DNA of 64,000 nucleotides from Apostichopus japonicus. Taxonomy: Eukaryota; Echinodermata; Holothuroidea; Aspidochirotida; Stichopodidae. The translations under genes and the position numbers were made by a program. Each line of letters begins with the position of its first letter. The first letter of the stretch is position 1. The DNA lies in assembly GCF_037975245.1 (NCBI RefSeq), contig NC_092569.1, positions 32,163,168 to 32,227,167 on the forward strand, in the 5' to 3' direction. Positions 10,060 through 22,329 of the stretch are shown here, piece by piece. The notes beneath the pieces are model-generated. The model was not told the DNA's origin. It was given only the letters and a program-made list of their open reading frames with translations, and did not search any database.

Positions 10060-13000
10060 TACAGTAGCTATGCCTAGATTATTAGAGACTGACGTCACCA
10101 TGCAAATGTAACTTACAAGTAGCCTGTATTGAATAAGAGATGCTATAATTGTTAGAACTTTTCAAAAAGTTCTTGGAAGTCTTTACTCTCCAAAATATTC
10201 TCAGACATTCTAAACACCACTGTACTGTAAGATGTCTGAATATCCCAGTGAGGGTATCAATAAAAACAGTTAAAGGATATATTACTAGAAAATCCAGCAT
10301 CAAATTTGGGCCAATGCAGAATACCTTTAATCTAAGTCTCTCAAGTGATGCATTGTGTTTCAAGTGTCTTATTTATAACTAGCCAAAATTTGTACAAAAT
10401 AACAATGCCATGCATCCAAAAGGTTATTGAGTCAGTACATTTCCATAATGTAACTATTACAAAAGCTGAGTGCACCTAATTAAAAGTTAACATCCTCCAA
10501 ATATCTATATAACACAAAAATTTGATAAAGCCTTCTATCCCTTCCCTTGCATATACTGTAAGTCATTTTGTTAAATCTATTTAGATCCATAAGTAATACC
10601 AAGTTGACTAAATGTGCAATATTCAGTGTTAAAGATCTGAGCTCTGTATTGGCCCAAAATATATTGGAGAGAAGTGTACAATAAAAATTGAAATAATGCA
10701 CATCTACACTCTGACCATTTGATATTTATTTGATTGGCACTGTTAATGTTTTCTCAGACAAATTTGATGATCAACATTCTCAATCTCAAGATGAATGACA
10801 ACATCCCACTATCCAAGGGAATAACACTGTACGATGAAGCTGCCATGCAGTGAAAAAGTCAATGTTGGAACGGTAGCAATCATAGCTAGAGCACAGATGC
10901 CGTCTGGGACAAACTGATGTGGTGACCTACTGCATCATTGACAGCAAAATGGAAGATATTTTCTGAATTAACCAAAAAGTAAGTTAATATTCTGTAGGTT
11001 TGACATCGCATAAACTTGACTCCATAGGACTCTATTATCTCAAATACGAGTAACATCTGAGGTAATTTATTCCAAAGTTATGGAATGAAGAAAGAAACAA
11101 TCAGAAGGGATGAAAACTTTTGTATGATCTGGTTAATGTGGTGGTATCTTTTCCTCTATGTCCATAGTATTTAACTACACTAGAGCTATATCCACTCTCT
11201 GGTTTTTAATCTTAAAGGTCAATGCAAGACAACACCAAATTGTCAGGCTAGGTCCACATAAAATGTACATGTATATTTAAATTTTGAAATCTTTACAATT
11301 GGTAAAGCTTGAATGACTTGCAACTTTTAAAAGCACTTGCTATGGTAGGGAGCTGTTTCAGCTCCAATTGAATGCATGGCTGCATAAATAAAATGTGTAA
11401 TGTTGTATACAAGGCAAGATGAATCAAGAATTAATGGGCCCAAAATGGGATGGATAAACGAATTGAAATTTACAGTGAAAATAGTATATATGAAAGGTTG
11501 TGAGATGATTAAAGGAGATTTAGTTTTGTAAAGCAGTTCATTGTTTTCATCATTTGTAGAGTGTGAGGTCATGTGAGGTCTAATCGGTAATCGCAAAACA
11601 TTCCAAGCTATATTGCGCGTGCTATAATTGGGACCAAATCAGCATATCTTTAAGAGAAAGCTTTTCTTTTTGTACCAACAGATGGATAGATCTACAGGCT
11701 AATACAGCAAAGGATATGCTCTAATTAGAAATGCCAGGCAAGATTATCACACAGTTTACAGTGGGGTGAATACAATCATCAACCAAGCTTTTCATCATGC
11801 TGTACATAGTGGTATACAGTAGCTCCTTGTTGGGCTTATCAATTAAAAGCTTGCATAGAAGCCGATGCCAAGCAAAGCAAAAGTATGTCCTGTAAATCGC
11901 GAAGTAGATTCACACATCTCATGTATATCCTCTGGGACACAGCACATCTTTCAATGGAGTTAGGAAGTTGCTGGGAATAGTTGTTGGATTGGCACAGTAA
12001 TGTAGTATTTGCTTCACATAAATGCAGAGCAGTAACAGAAAACTAACTAGTTCCAGGATATGTTACACTGTTACACCATATAAAAGATAGAGGAAATTAA
12101 TATTATAAGCTTCAAGCAGACAGAACCAAGAGAATGCAGACCAGTCTTCATGGGAAGTCTTCTACATATTTAACTGTATAAATGGACTCATTCTTTTGCA
12201 ATGTACTTCTTGAAATATTTTAGTTTGGTGACATTGTGGCACTACATGTTTTTGTAAGTATTAGGGAACATTTGCAGCTGCTTGTCAAGAACATGGAACT
12301 TGTTATACAACTGAAGTGGTCCCGATGCTTAAGTGTTGAGGTTACTGGATATTTTGCTGCCTTACCTTGCTTTAACTGTTCTTAAATGCATTTCTCATGA
12401 TTTAAGATGTTTTAATTTTGTATTCCAAGCAAGATCAGCAAGCCATAGTACAGTAATTTTAAACAACCACCACACAGATACTTGTGCAGGACTAAGGGTA
12501 TTTGTTAAGCAGATTACTATTATAAAAATCTATCAAACTTTTATCCCACAAAATCTCCAGGGGTACACTGCATTGTTTCTGAACCACAGTTTCACAATTC
12601 TACAAGTGGGGTTCAGGGGTTATGCTATGGGAAAAGTTTACAATGTTAGGCCTGACTTAATTACTGAAAGCTTGTGGTCTTTTATTACACCAAGAACCAG
12701 TTTATTCTTTTAACAAAATTAAATTTTTTCCCTCAAAATTGAGGGGAGTGAATACAGCAAAGGCACATGCAACTAGCACCAATGTCATGGAAACCTAGTG
12801 CAGCCCAATGAAACATACTGTAAAACCACAACATTTGTAACTATAGGTATGAAATTGTGCAATCCAGGGGTATTGTGTATGATTTTGTCCCTCCAAGCAT
12901 GGAAACTCCATGATATTGTGGTAATTTGCATTGGTTACGGTATTAGATACAGCCTATACTGGTAAGTCTAGATAAATACTTGAGGTATAAGTTAGTTCCC

Positions 13001-13845
13001 AAAATGTTTCTCATGTATGAGAGAGGTCAGTAAATTGAGGTCATGAAATAGTGCAAGTATCCTGGTTTATGTGAAATAAATCTTGTGGAAAATATAAACT
13101 GGGATTGAAAATACAATCAACTGCTTGAATATGATTGTACAATTTTTATTGTGTCTCGTCTTTTAATATCATGCTAATCTCCACTACTGTATGTGTTTGG
13201 TAAGAAGCCAGATTTCTGGGTAGAAGTTTAAAAAAAAACAAATCTTCAACAATTTTTGATGAATTTTAAGCAATCACATTCACTGCCTCTATCTCTGTTT
13301 ACGTTTTGAGTCAGCAACACAGTATACTCTACAGTAGTGTACAGAAAGGGACACTTTCTGATGTATTCCTGATCAATTGAAAATTGTTTGTTGTTTGACT
13401 GTTTGTAGCAGTATTCCTCGGAGGAGTGAAAAAAAATAAACATACAGTGAACAGTTGCAACTGCACATTCATTTATACATTACTTAAATTATGTTCTGAT
13501 GCAATTCATGTATTATTCACTGTCAATTTTAGTTCAAAACTGCCAGTATACCATTAGTTCCTGAGCCATAATTTTTTTGCTTTAAAAATCTGGCTTTGAG
13601 TGTATAGTATTTTGTCAAAAACATAAAAGTGGAGGGGCTGCTTATCATCATTCCCTGAACAGGCTTTACCCAATTTGTTAACTATAATGGTAACATATCA
13701 AAATGTCTGGGGACTTGCCACAGTGCTGACAATTTTCAAATATTTCCATGGTTCCACCAGGGATGTTAGAGATGGACAAACAACATTTGAGCTTTCTTTA
13801 ACGTTTGTTTCGTGCCGACATTAATACTGTTTTTGGTCCAATACT
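10060..13845. other. Intergenic DNA, no recognised gene
   Basis: AT-rich unique-looking sequence. The open frames (for example 12333-12713) show no recognisable domain, no repetition elsewhere in the window and no convincing splice context. Nothing else identified. Confidence 0.5.
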
Positions 13846-13857
13846 AATACCTAAATA

Positions 13858-14748
13858 GGGTGACAGGACAAAATCCCCCCGGACAAAGTCCCCCTAGGAC
13901 AAAATCCCCCTGGACAAAATCCCCCTAAGACAAAATCCACCCAAGCCAAAATCTCCCCAAGCTATAAAAAATCCCATCAATTCTTTACAAAAATGCGTCA
14001 TCCCGGTCCCTGCTATCGTCATCCAGTACCGTCATCCGTTACCCTCACCAGTATTTCCATTGGTACTCTCAGTGGTACTCTCAGTGGTTCCCGGACCAGT
14101 ACTCCGACCATACCCCGACCGGTACCTTAATAGTGAGCCTGACAGTTACCCCACCGGTACCCCTCCCTGACCTGTACCCCGGCCGGTACCTCGACCGGTA
14201 TCCCAACTGGTATCCTGAAAGGCACCCTGACACATACTCTGACACGTACCCTTACTAGTACTGGTACAATAAACAGTAATTTGACCAGTACCTTGACCGG
14301 TCCCTTAAATGTCACACCATGGAGCTATATCCCATGGCCACACTAACAGGTAGCCTCGCAATTACCCTCAATGATCTCCCGACCAGTCCCCTGACCAGTA
14401 TCCGGACTGGTATCCTGACCAGTACCCTAACCAGTACACTGAGTGGAACCCGGACTGGTAGAGTGACCAGTATGATGACCGGTACCCTGACCAGTCACAT
14501 GACCAGTACCTTGACCGGTACCCTCACAGGTACCCTAACAGGAGCCCTCACAGTTACACTAGCCAGTACCCTCACTAGTACCCTGACCAGTCCCCTGACC
14601 AATCCCCTGAACGGTACCCTAACCAGTGCAATGTCCCATGCCTTGACTGTCACACCTGGGCCATCCCTGGTTGTTGCAGGCAGGCTTTGTATGGGTCATG
14701 GGGATATTGTCTGGGGGGATTTTGTCCGGGGGATTTTGTCCTAGAACC
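13858..14748. mobile_element. Non-autonomous DNA transposon with 8-bp TSD and internal minisatellite
   Basis: The perfect 8-bp target duplication CCTAAATA is at 13850-13857 and 14749-14756. The ends share AGGACAAAATCCCCC in inverted orientation, and the left end continues with several GGACAAAATCCCCC-like subterminal repeats (13870-13940). The interior is mostly a 12-bp minisatellite. No transposase. An 8-bp TSD fits hAT and a few other superfamilies; assignment is open. Confidence 0.8.
14000..14640. repeat. Degenerate 12-bp minisatellite (ACCAGTACCCTG-type)
   Basis: About 50 degenerate copies of a 12-bp unit alternating CCAGT, CCGGT and ACCCT motifs. Because 12 is a multiple of 3, it gives Thr/Leu/Ser-rich reading frames (14319-14744 plus strand, 14127-14315 minus strand), which are artefacts. 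It lies wholly inside the transposon 13858-14748. Confidence 0.85.
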
Positions 14749-14919
14749 CCTAAATAGCACTCAAAACGGATAATGGTACCAGACGGTACCTGTACGTTGT
14801 CTGCTAGATTCATACGATGTCAAAATGCTAGAACAAGCACTATAATACCGTTATCAGTCGTCAGTAGGTATATACCACATTCATCTCATATCAGTATTTG
14901 TTTCTAATGTCATAACAGG

Positions 14920-15248
14920 CAGTGGCGGAGCGTCCATGCAGTCAGGCGGGGGGGGGGCGGACTCAAATGGGAAGCTGGCGCCCTTTTCAGCTATTCACCA
15001 CTTTTTACTTATTCGCGATTATTTACTTTTTTATTGCGCTCTCATCTACCTATTGACATTTGTCACATTTTGTTGGCGATGACACTTATACCTAAAGGGT
15101 CATTTCCGGCGATATAGGGAGTATCTTTACTCAAAAGATTTCTGTACGCTCTGCGCCAACCTGTGGTGGCGCTCCGCTTAGATAAAGTCGAAAGCGCCCG
15201 TACAGACCTTTCTCGCCCCTCTGACCAATATCCCTAGCTCCGCCACTG
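14920..15248. mobile_element. hAT-like MITE, copy 1 (CAGTGGCGGAGC termini)
   Basis: It starts CAGTGGCGGAGC (14920-14931) and ends GCTCCGCCACTG (15237-15248). The interior matches the second copy at 16972-17345, for example around TTTCCGG, GATATAGGGAGTATC and TGTGGTGGCGCTCCGC. The left 8-bp flank is ATAACAGG (14912-14919) and the right flank GCTCCCAA (15249-15256), so its own two flanks do not match; they match those of copy 2 crosswise. No coding capacity. Confidence 0.85.
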
Positions 15249-15256
15249 GCTCCCAA

Positions 15257-16963
15257 TCTTCTTCCCCGTCAATCCGTCTAGTATCCCCCCCCCCCTTCCC
15301 CAACCGAACCTCGTATGTTAAAGGAATATCTAATGATTAGAGACACTTATTCTAATGTTAAATCAGCAAAGAGCAAGCAATAATGATTTTATCACTAAGA
15401 TTTTTTTAATTTCTCAGTTACACCGTCATTTAACTTCCCACTCAATCTTACACTCCCTGGTAGGCTGGTACTCTTCCATCCCAATGTAGGAAACTTCATC
15501 GTTACACGCAGCACGCAACGATCTTTGTTCTACTTAATTGATCCTTACTGAGTCTTTCAACTTAAAAGCATATTTTTTTCCAAATAGCTTAGTGAAAGTT
15601 ACACAGTTTAATAAATTAGAAGCATCTCCTTGTTAAAGAATTGTATTATCGGCGTATAGTCTTCCGATAAGCGTAACTTAGGGTTGACAGAAATCAGTGA
15701 GAGCAGGCAGTAATGATATAAACTTACATATATATATATATTCAAATCTCTTATTGAACGAATTATCAGCCCCCTGGTTACATCGTCATTTATCATCCCT
15801 CCCCATCCTGCCCTACCCTTCTTCACCTCACACACTCCGCTCTATAGGGTTAAAAGAAATCAGCGAGAGCAGGCAGTAATGAAATTTACTTACATTAATG
15901 ATTTCTTTAAATCTCATTTAGGACAAATTATTAGGTCCCCCTGGTAACATCATTTACCCCCCTCCCCATTCTCCCCTTCCCTTCCTTACAATCACCGCTT
16001 CTCTTACACCTAATATATGAGATATCCTCGCAAAGCGAGATAAACTAGGTCCCTCATTTATCTAATGCGTGGGAGGAACTCGAAACTTTCTTCCTTATCC
16101 GCATATTCCAAGCTTTCTCCAAGAAAAGAGTTACAGTACCTATTACCCAGATTTTTAAAATAGCCTCCCTCCTCATAAAACGTGATGATCTATGTCTCTC
16201 ATTAATCTAAAGCATGGATGAACTACCAACTTTAAGCATATTACAAAGTTTTTCCACAAAAGAGCTACGGAACCTACTACACACAAATTATGTAAATGTC
16301 ACTAAACGGCATCCGTAGGGACATCGTTTTTGTTCCACATTTGAGTTTCCATCATATCTTTAATCTGCTTTTCATAGATATCTTTTATTGTGATTGTTAT
16401 GATGACCACATCTAAGGACTTTTGAGTCATATTATTGTATCCAGTGGAATTGTCTCGCTGAGATATAAAAGGATGAATTTTCCGTACGTTTTCACGGTAG
16501 GCCCCTCTGTTCAAGGTCAATGCACGACTATAACATTAGGTCCACTAAGTGCGGATATTGGTCTCCATTTGCCACTATTGCAGTAAACCCAACCGAGCAA
16601 CGTGTCTACGGTGTCTCTTAAAAGACAATATTATTAACAAATTCGAAAAGAATTTTTAATCTCTTTGGTGTCATTTTAAAAGTATTTCTGATAACCTTAC
16701 GTACAGAATTCTTTTATATGAGAAAGGTACATATAAGAAACATGACAATGACCGTGATAAAACCAATTTCAAGATTACTAGCGATCAATTCGCTCAATTT
16801 GTTTCAAAAAATGATTGAAAAGTGATATGAATTCCTCCTCATTCATTCTTTTTATTTGAGCATGTTGAACGCTTGCGATAACATGTCATTACGAATCATT
16901 GCAGACGCTCACCCAAACCGTTAAAAAATACTGTCCCTCTCCCCCCTTCTCTTCCTACACTGA
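15257..16963. repeat. 1.7-kb segment between two hAT-like MITEs, with internal degenerate repeats
   Basis: The segment is bounded on each side by the same octamer GCTCCCAA (15249-15256 and 16964-16971). It contains at least three degenerate copies of a module with GAGCAGGCAGTAATGA-like and CCCCTGGTTACATCGTCATTTA-like blocks, near 15360-15440, 15695-15795 and 15860-15955. No gene recognised. Confidence 0.7.
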
Positions 16964-16971
16964 GCTCCCAA

Positions 16972-17345
16972 CAGTGGCGGAGCGTCAATACAGTCAGAGG
17001 CGGATGCCCCCCCCCCCAACGGACTCATAGGGACTGTTGGCGCCCTTTTCAGCTATTTATCACTTTTTTTACTTATTCGCGATTATTGACTTTTTTTATG
17101 GCGCTCTCATCTACCTATTGACATTTGTCACATATTGTTGGCGATGACACCTATTTATTCTTCGTTTATCTGCAAATTAGCAAGGCCCGGAAAGGGTCAT
17201 TTCCGGCCATATAGGGAGTATCTTTACTCAAAAGATTTCTGTACGCTCTGCCCCAACCTGTGGTGGCGCTCCGCTTAGATAAAGTCGAAAGCGCCCATAC
17301 AGACCATTCTCACCCCCTCTTACCAATACCCCTAGCTCCGCCACG
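16972..17345. mobile_element. hAT-like MITE, copy 2 (CAGTGGCGGAGC termini)
   Basis: Same family and orientation as copy 1, with an internal stretch of about 45 bp (around 17153-17195) that copy 1 lacks. The right terminus is GCTCCGCCACG, one base short of the expected CACTG. The left flank is GCTCCCAA (16964-16971) and the right flank ATAACAGG (17346-17353), the crosswise counterpart of the copy 1 flanks. Confidence 0.85.
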
Positions 17346-17543
17346 ATAACAGGAATGACTTTCCATATGTTATTGGTAGGAAATTGCAGGAATTATTGGA
17401 ATCCTCAATGAAAACTATACGTAGGTAGTCTTGTTTGCGTGGGGATTGAGTTGTGTAGGTGTTACACAAAAACGTAGATATGCTTTCTTTATTCTTGTGG
17501 AAAGCCGCTTTCACTTTGATATCAGATAAACCTGTGGTACATG

Positions 17544-18090
17544 CAGTGACGTAGCCAGGATTGTTCCAGTGGAGGGGGTGGGCGCTTGGGGGGGGGCTTG
17601 ACCAATTCCTGGGAGGGCGTCTTGTTACTACCTGAGTGGAGTGCCACCATGGGTTGGCGCTCAGCGTACGGGAAATTTTCAGCTATAAAGACCTCCTAGA
17701 TCGTTGGAAATAACACTTCCCAGGCCTTGTAAGCTGCTCTAAAGTTTCACAACACCCTTTATTTTGAGATCCCCATGTCTTGATATGGTCATCAAATAGT
17801 TTAGAGAAATAGAAGAAAAAAGACAATCTGGTAAGTTGCTTTGAAATATCATGACATATCTCGGCCTATGTGCTATGTCACGTCAGGTTTATCAGCAACT
17901 ATAGCCTACTGCCGGTCCGCGGTCGAAGGGTCGTTCATGAGTGGTCATCATGGAGATTCGATACCATGCAGACCAATGAATGATATATTTTTCGCACATA
18001 TAATTTTTTCGACACCCAAAATCCCAGTGGGCGGGCGACAAGCTTTCATGGGGCTGTCGCCCCCACCCCCCCCCCGTGGCTACGCCACTG
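17544..18090. mobile_element. hAT-family MITE with perfect 8-bp TSD
   Basis: The terminal inverted repeats are CAGTGACGTAGCCA at the left and TGGCTACGCCACTG at the right (one mismatch). The target duplication GGTACATG is exact at 17536-17543 and 18091-18098. TIR sequence and TSD length are characteristic of hAT elements. It is 547 bp with no transposase; the reading frames inside are not genes. Confidence 0.9.
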
Positions 18091-18099
18091 GGTACATGG

Positions 18100-21000
18100 T
18101 GCCGAAGCACATATCTTCAAAGTACTGTCTCCAACTTTCAATTGTTTCAAGCTATTATGTGACCAAAAAGAAGTTCTCAAGATGAAGTTGCAGATCTGAA
18201 AGGACCAGTAATTTTACTAGGAAACCTTTCGACCACGTACACCTTTGAAGTAGGATAGGATTACACAGTATTTGAATTCTTCATCGATCGGCTTGTATTA
18301 AATTAGCTGAAACTCTATAGACCAGTCTTGCAAGGTTTAAAGAAATGGCTCCTTACATAGTTGGCATGATTCAAATTCATCCAGTGCAAATTCATCCAGA
18401 TGCAAATTCATCAATATAATTGGTCGAGAACTTGCTAGAACAGTAAGCTGTCTGAATTAGCATCTTCAGATCGATTATGGGTTTGCTGAGTTAGGGAGCA
18501 ATATGTTCGAAGTACAAGGACCAACCAATGAACACAATTTTAACATAAGAGGCAGAGATAAGACACTATAGCAGAAATCATTATGTATTCTTTCTATTTA
18601 TTACTGATAAATGCAAATATTTTCATTAAAAATCAATATGAAATTTCATGTTACTTTCAGAAATATATAAACAAAGCAACTTCTACAACTTCAGCTCATT
18701 CACATTCATGCTATCAGCTAGAAAATTTACCATGAGGCACATTTTCTATGAGGCATTGATGTGAATACCACTGACATAACTTGTGCTATTCAAATGGATA
18801 AAGGGCTTGGTCAAGTCATGAATAAGGCTCTGCCCCCCTCTGCACATGTACAAAAAGGGTTACTGCTGTACATGCAATACTTTTTTGATGGGGGAGATAG
18901 GGGGGGGAGATGTGGTAACATGTTGAAAAGACCACATCTTTTAATATTTCATTTTTCTTTTGAACATATGCAAATGCTAGAAATGAAAGCACTTGGAAAT
19001 TTCTTAAAGAGATAGGCAGTTGTTGCCCTTGCACTGCTTTGAAGTCTGCACCACTGTAAATATTGTTGAAGGAGTGGAGTTCTGCGAATCTCTTGATAGT
19101 CAAGTAATAAATTTTTCTTTCACTGTTTGTTAAACAGCTCCTAGCAGTAATATGTATTTACACGACATTGTATCTGAGGTTCATTATGTAACCGGTGTTT
19201 TCTACATACAGCCAAATTAAAAACCAATGTTAAACTTGTTCACCTGCAATGGTCTAAATTCAGAAAGTACATCAATATCATAACTCTTTTGCATGTTGTA
19301 TAACGGTACTGAATTTGAAGTGGATTATATTTATCAATGAATATAGCAATGTTTTGGGTAAAAGCAATTAAAGCATCCACTTGAACTTCATGTTTTCCTT
19401 GCATTGTTTGCTACTTCCTCCTATCTAGATTCGAAAGGGACATATAGATAAATGCTCAATACCTCAAACAACATTATTTAACCTTGTTTCCCACAAAAAA
19501 TGTTCTGTCCCAGTTTCTGTAAACTACTCGGGATAAATGGAGGGGTGGGGGGGGGGGAGTTGGACAGGTTGGGAAACTAAATATTTGACAGATGTTGTAT
19601 TTGACAATAAAATTCACCTCCCCAAGGAAGTAATACAGTTCTTTAAGTGGCATTTTATGAAGGACCTACAGTATGTAACGATAGCAGAATTGTTTATTGC
19701 CTCCTGCTGAAATGTCCAATAAAGACTCGCAGTATTGGAATGTTCATCAGATTCCTCATTTTATAGAAACATCTGTGTTTATTGAAACTTTCCTAGGATG
19801 TTGCCAACAAGATGCAGTTGAAGTCTACTGTACCTTGTTGTCAAAGGTGGAGCTCACAAAAAGTCCTATCAACTAGTCTTATTCAAGCAGTGGCAACATA
19901 TGGGAAAAAAGAAAAGCAAAATATGGTACAATTTTGTTAATATTATTTTGAACTATTTATCCCAACACCCTATCCTCCTTTTAAGACTTTTGCAAGCTTG
20001 TAAACCAGTTACAGCACTCATGCAACATGATATGACAAAGGTTCATTGTCAGAACATGAAACTAGCAATTTGGAGTAAATTTGTTAAAAGAATGATGAAG
20101 TTAATACACTGAAATATTGAATGGGGCTCAAAAGAGCTTAAGAAGTCTTTTGAGGTACATTACTTGTTCTGATAAATATATTAATTGCCCTAAGATTCAG
20201 CTATTAAAGCAGCTACTAGTCAGATACTAGATAGTATGGGATCATGAAGGTTTTCAGATTTTACCTATATTGGCCTCAAATAACCTTTGACTTGGCTAAG
20301 AGCACTCAGCACATGATACACCTGCATACAAACTTCCATTCATCATTCCAATATTGAACTATCATGTTAACATGGCTTTCAGTTTCATATATCTAGTTAT
20401 CTCACATGGGCTTCGGCTATACTGTACAAATTTATAGAATAGTACTCAATGTCAGAAACCTATATGCACTATATATGACTACCAACTTTTCCTTGTTGAG
20501 TTAGATGCTCTATGTTACTCTATTGACCTTGAGTAGCCTTTGACCCTCAATGAAGCCAACACCTACTGAAAATTCCAGTATAAATATAAAATTAATGAAA
20601 TGATTCAGAAAATACTTTAACAGAAAGGAAAACTATTATAAACACTTCTGTTCATACTGACCTCAGCGTAAACAATTTAGAGACCAAGAACATATGGTAT
20701 AATAACTATTAGCTAACATTTCTTCCTTCTACTCTGCAATTTTGAGAGAACAATAAGCAAAATTGATACTGGCAAATGTAACATGGCAACAATAACAATA
20801 ATTCACAAATGATGATGACATCAGAAAAAGTAGCAACCAAGACAATGATGATGATTTGAAAATCTTAATGAGCAATCCTAAATGTAACTAGAATATCACT
20901 TTTAGTAGAGCAGGGTTCTCACAAGCACGTTCTAACCTGGCGGTGGTCGTGGTTTGAATATGATTTTGCCTCTCCCTGCATGGTTTGAAAGTTGAGCGCC

Positions 21001-21285
21001 CGGGCTGAACATTTATGAACCAGGAAAAGCTTGCTGCGACTTATCTGGTCCGAAAAAATTATAGCATGAGGTAAATTTCCTCCTGGGTGCATAATTATCA
21101 TAACAGTTCAAGAATTTTTACCAAAGATGATCATATTTGAATATCTGGAGTCGGCTCGGACTTGAAGGGTCTTGGATTTGGCTCATACCAAGTGGGCTCG
21201 GACTTGGCTCAGACTCTGGCTAATTGGACTCGACTACAGCTCTGCCATAAATATAAAAAGATAATGGATTGTTAATAATTTATTA
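18100..21285. other. Intergenic DNA, no recognised gene
   Basis: AT-rich sequence with G-runs near 18900 and 19550 and a degenerate CTCGGACTTGGCTC-type stretch near 21150-21235. The open frames have no recognisable domain. Confidence 0.45.
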
Positions 21286-21289
21286 TATG

Positions 21290-21840
21290 ATGTTGAGAAG
21301 GTAGAGACACTTAGAGAGTACTCCTAAATGTAATGGATAGCATTAAACTCTTCGTTTCACTAACAAAAGGATTCTCAAATACAGTACTAGCAACATTACA
21401 ACTAGAATAGTTGATTACCAATACGCTGCAGTGAAGTAAGGGAGTTTAATAAAGAGCATCCCTCAATGTAATGACTAGGATGAAACTCTTAGTTTCACTA
21501 ACAAAAGTATACCACATGCAGTACCAACATGGGGGGGGGGGGGAGGATGCCCATTACATTGAGGGTCCACTAGACTTAAGGTTTGCTAGACCCAACATCC
21601 CCATTGTGGGAAGCATTATTGAGCATCTAGTTAGCATTAATTGGGTAACTGAAGTATTAAAAGACCTTGGTGTCTCCCCTCCCAGCAGTATAACAACTGG
21701 AATAATGGATTGGTGAAACAGTGATACAGTGATACAGTGAAGTAAGGGAGTTACATGAATAATAGTTAATGCAATGAATATGATTAAAATCTTTGTTTTA
21801 CTAACGAAAATTATTCTCAAATACAGCAACATAAGAATTT
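21290..21840. repeat. Degenerate tandem repeat, three copies
   Basis: Blocks around 21335-21400, 21470-21530 and 21775-21835 share the pattern AATG-ATT or GAT-AAACTCTT-GTTTCACTAACAAAA, with CTCAAATACAG in the first and third. Copies are diverged and unequally spaced. A G13 tract lies near 21531-21543. Confidence 0.5.
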
Positions 21841-22318
21841 GTATAAATGGATTATTAATAATGAATTTTATGATGCTGTGAAGGAAGAAAATTCATTAAC
21901 AAATTTTAATTTGTATGCTGCATGTCATATACCTGTCCAGAAACTAAAAAAAAAAATTCAAACTCATGGAATGCACCGTACCTGGCTCCAAGCAATGGCA
22001 TATAAATCTAGTCCTCATTGTATCTACAGAAGTTGTTTGTCCAATTTTAATCGAAAACCTTTCCTTTCATTGAAAATTTTGATCTTCAGTAAAAATATTC
22101 TTCTGTCTGCAGATTTTATTGATGACAGTACTTCCTTCTCTTGTGGAGAAATTCCACCAGCTCTTGTTAACCTACAACAAACCAAAACAACATTTCAATC
22201 ATATGTCAAAGTTTCACTGAAGTACATTCCATGTAAATATTTTTTTAAAGCCTCACATTTTGATAGTGACATTGTTGCAAAAGGTACAAATAAACACAAA
22301 ATCAAGGTTAAAATGTGA
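21839..22318 (+). other. Unrecognised 159-codon open reading frame
   Basis: This is the longest non-repetitive reading frame of the intergenic block. The product is Lys/Ser/Phe-rich with no signal peptide, transmembrane segment or domain that I recognise, and no evident splice partners. It is probably chance in AT-rich DNA; a decayed transposon fragment is possible. Confidence 0.1.
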
Positions 22319-22329
22319 TGGTGTGTTAA

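Noticed and set aside
14127-14744. Thr/Leu-rich and Val/Pro-rich repeat proteins
   Set aside because: A 12-bp minisatellite inside a transposon keeps frames open; no leader, no domain.
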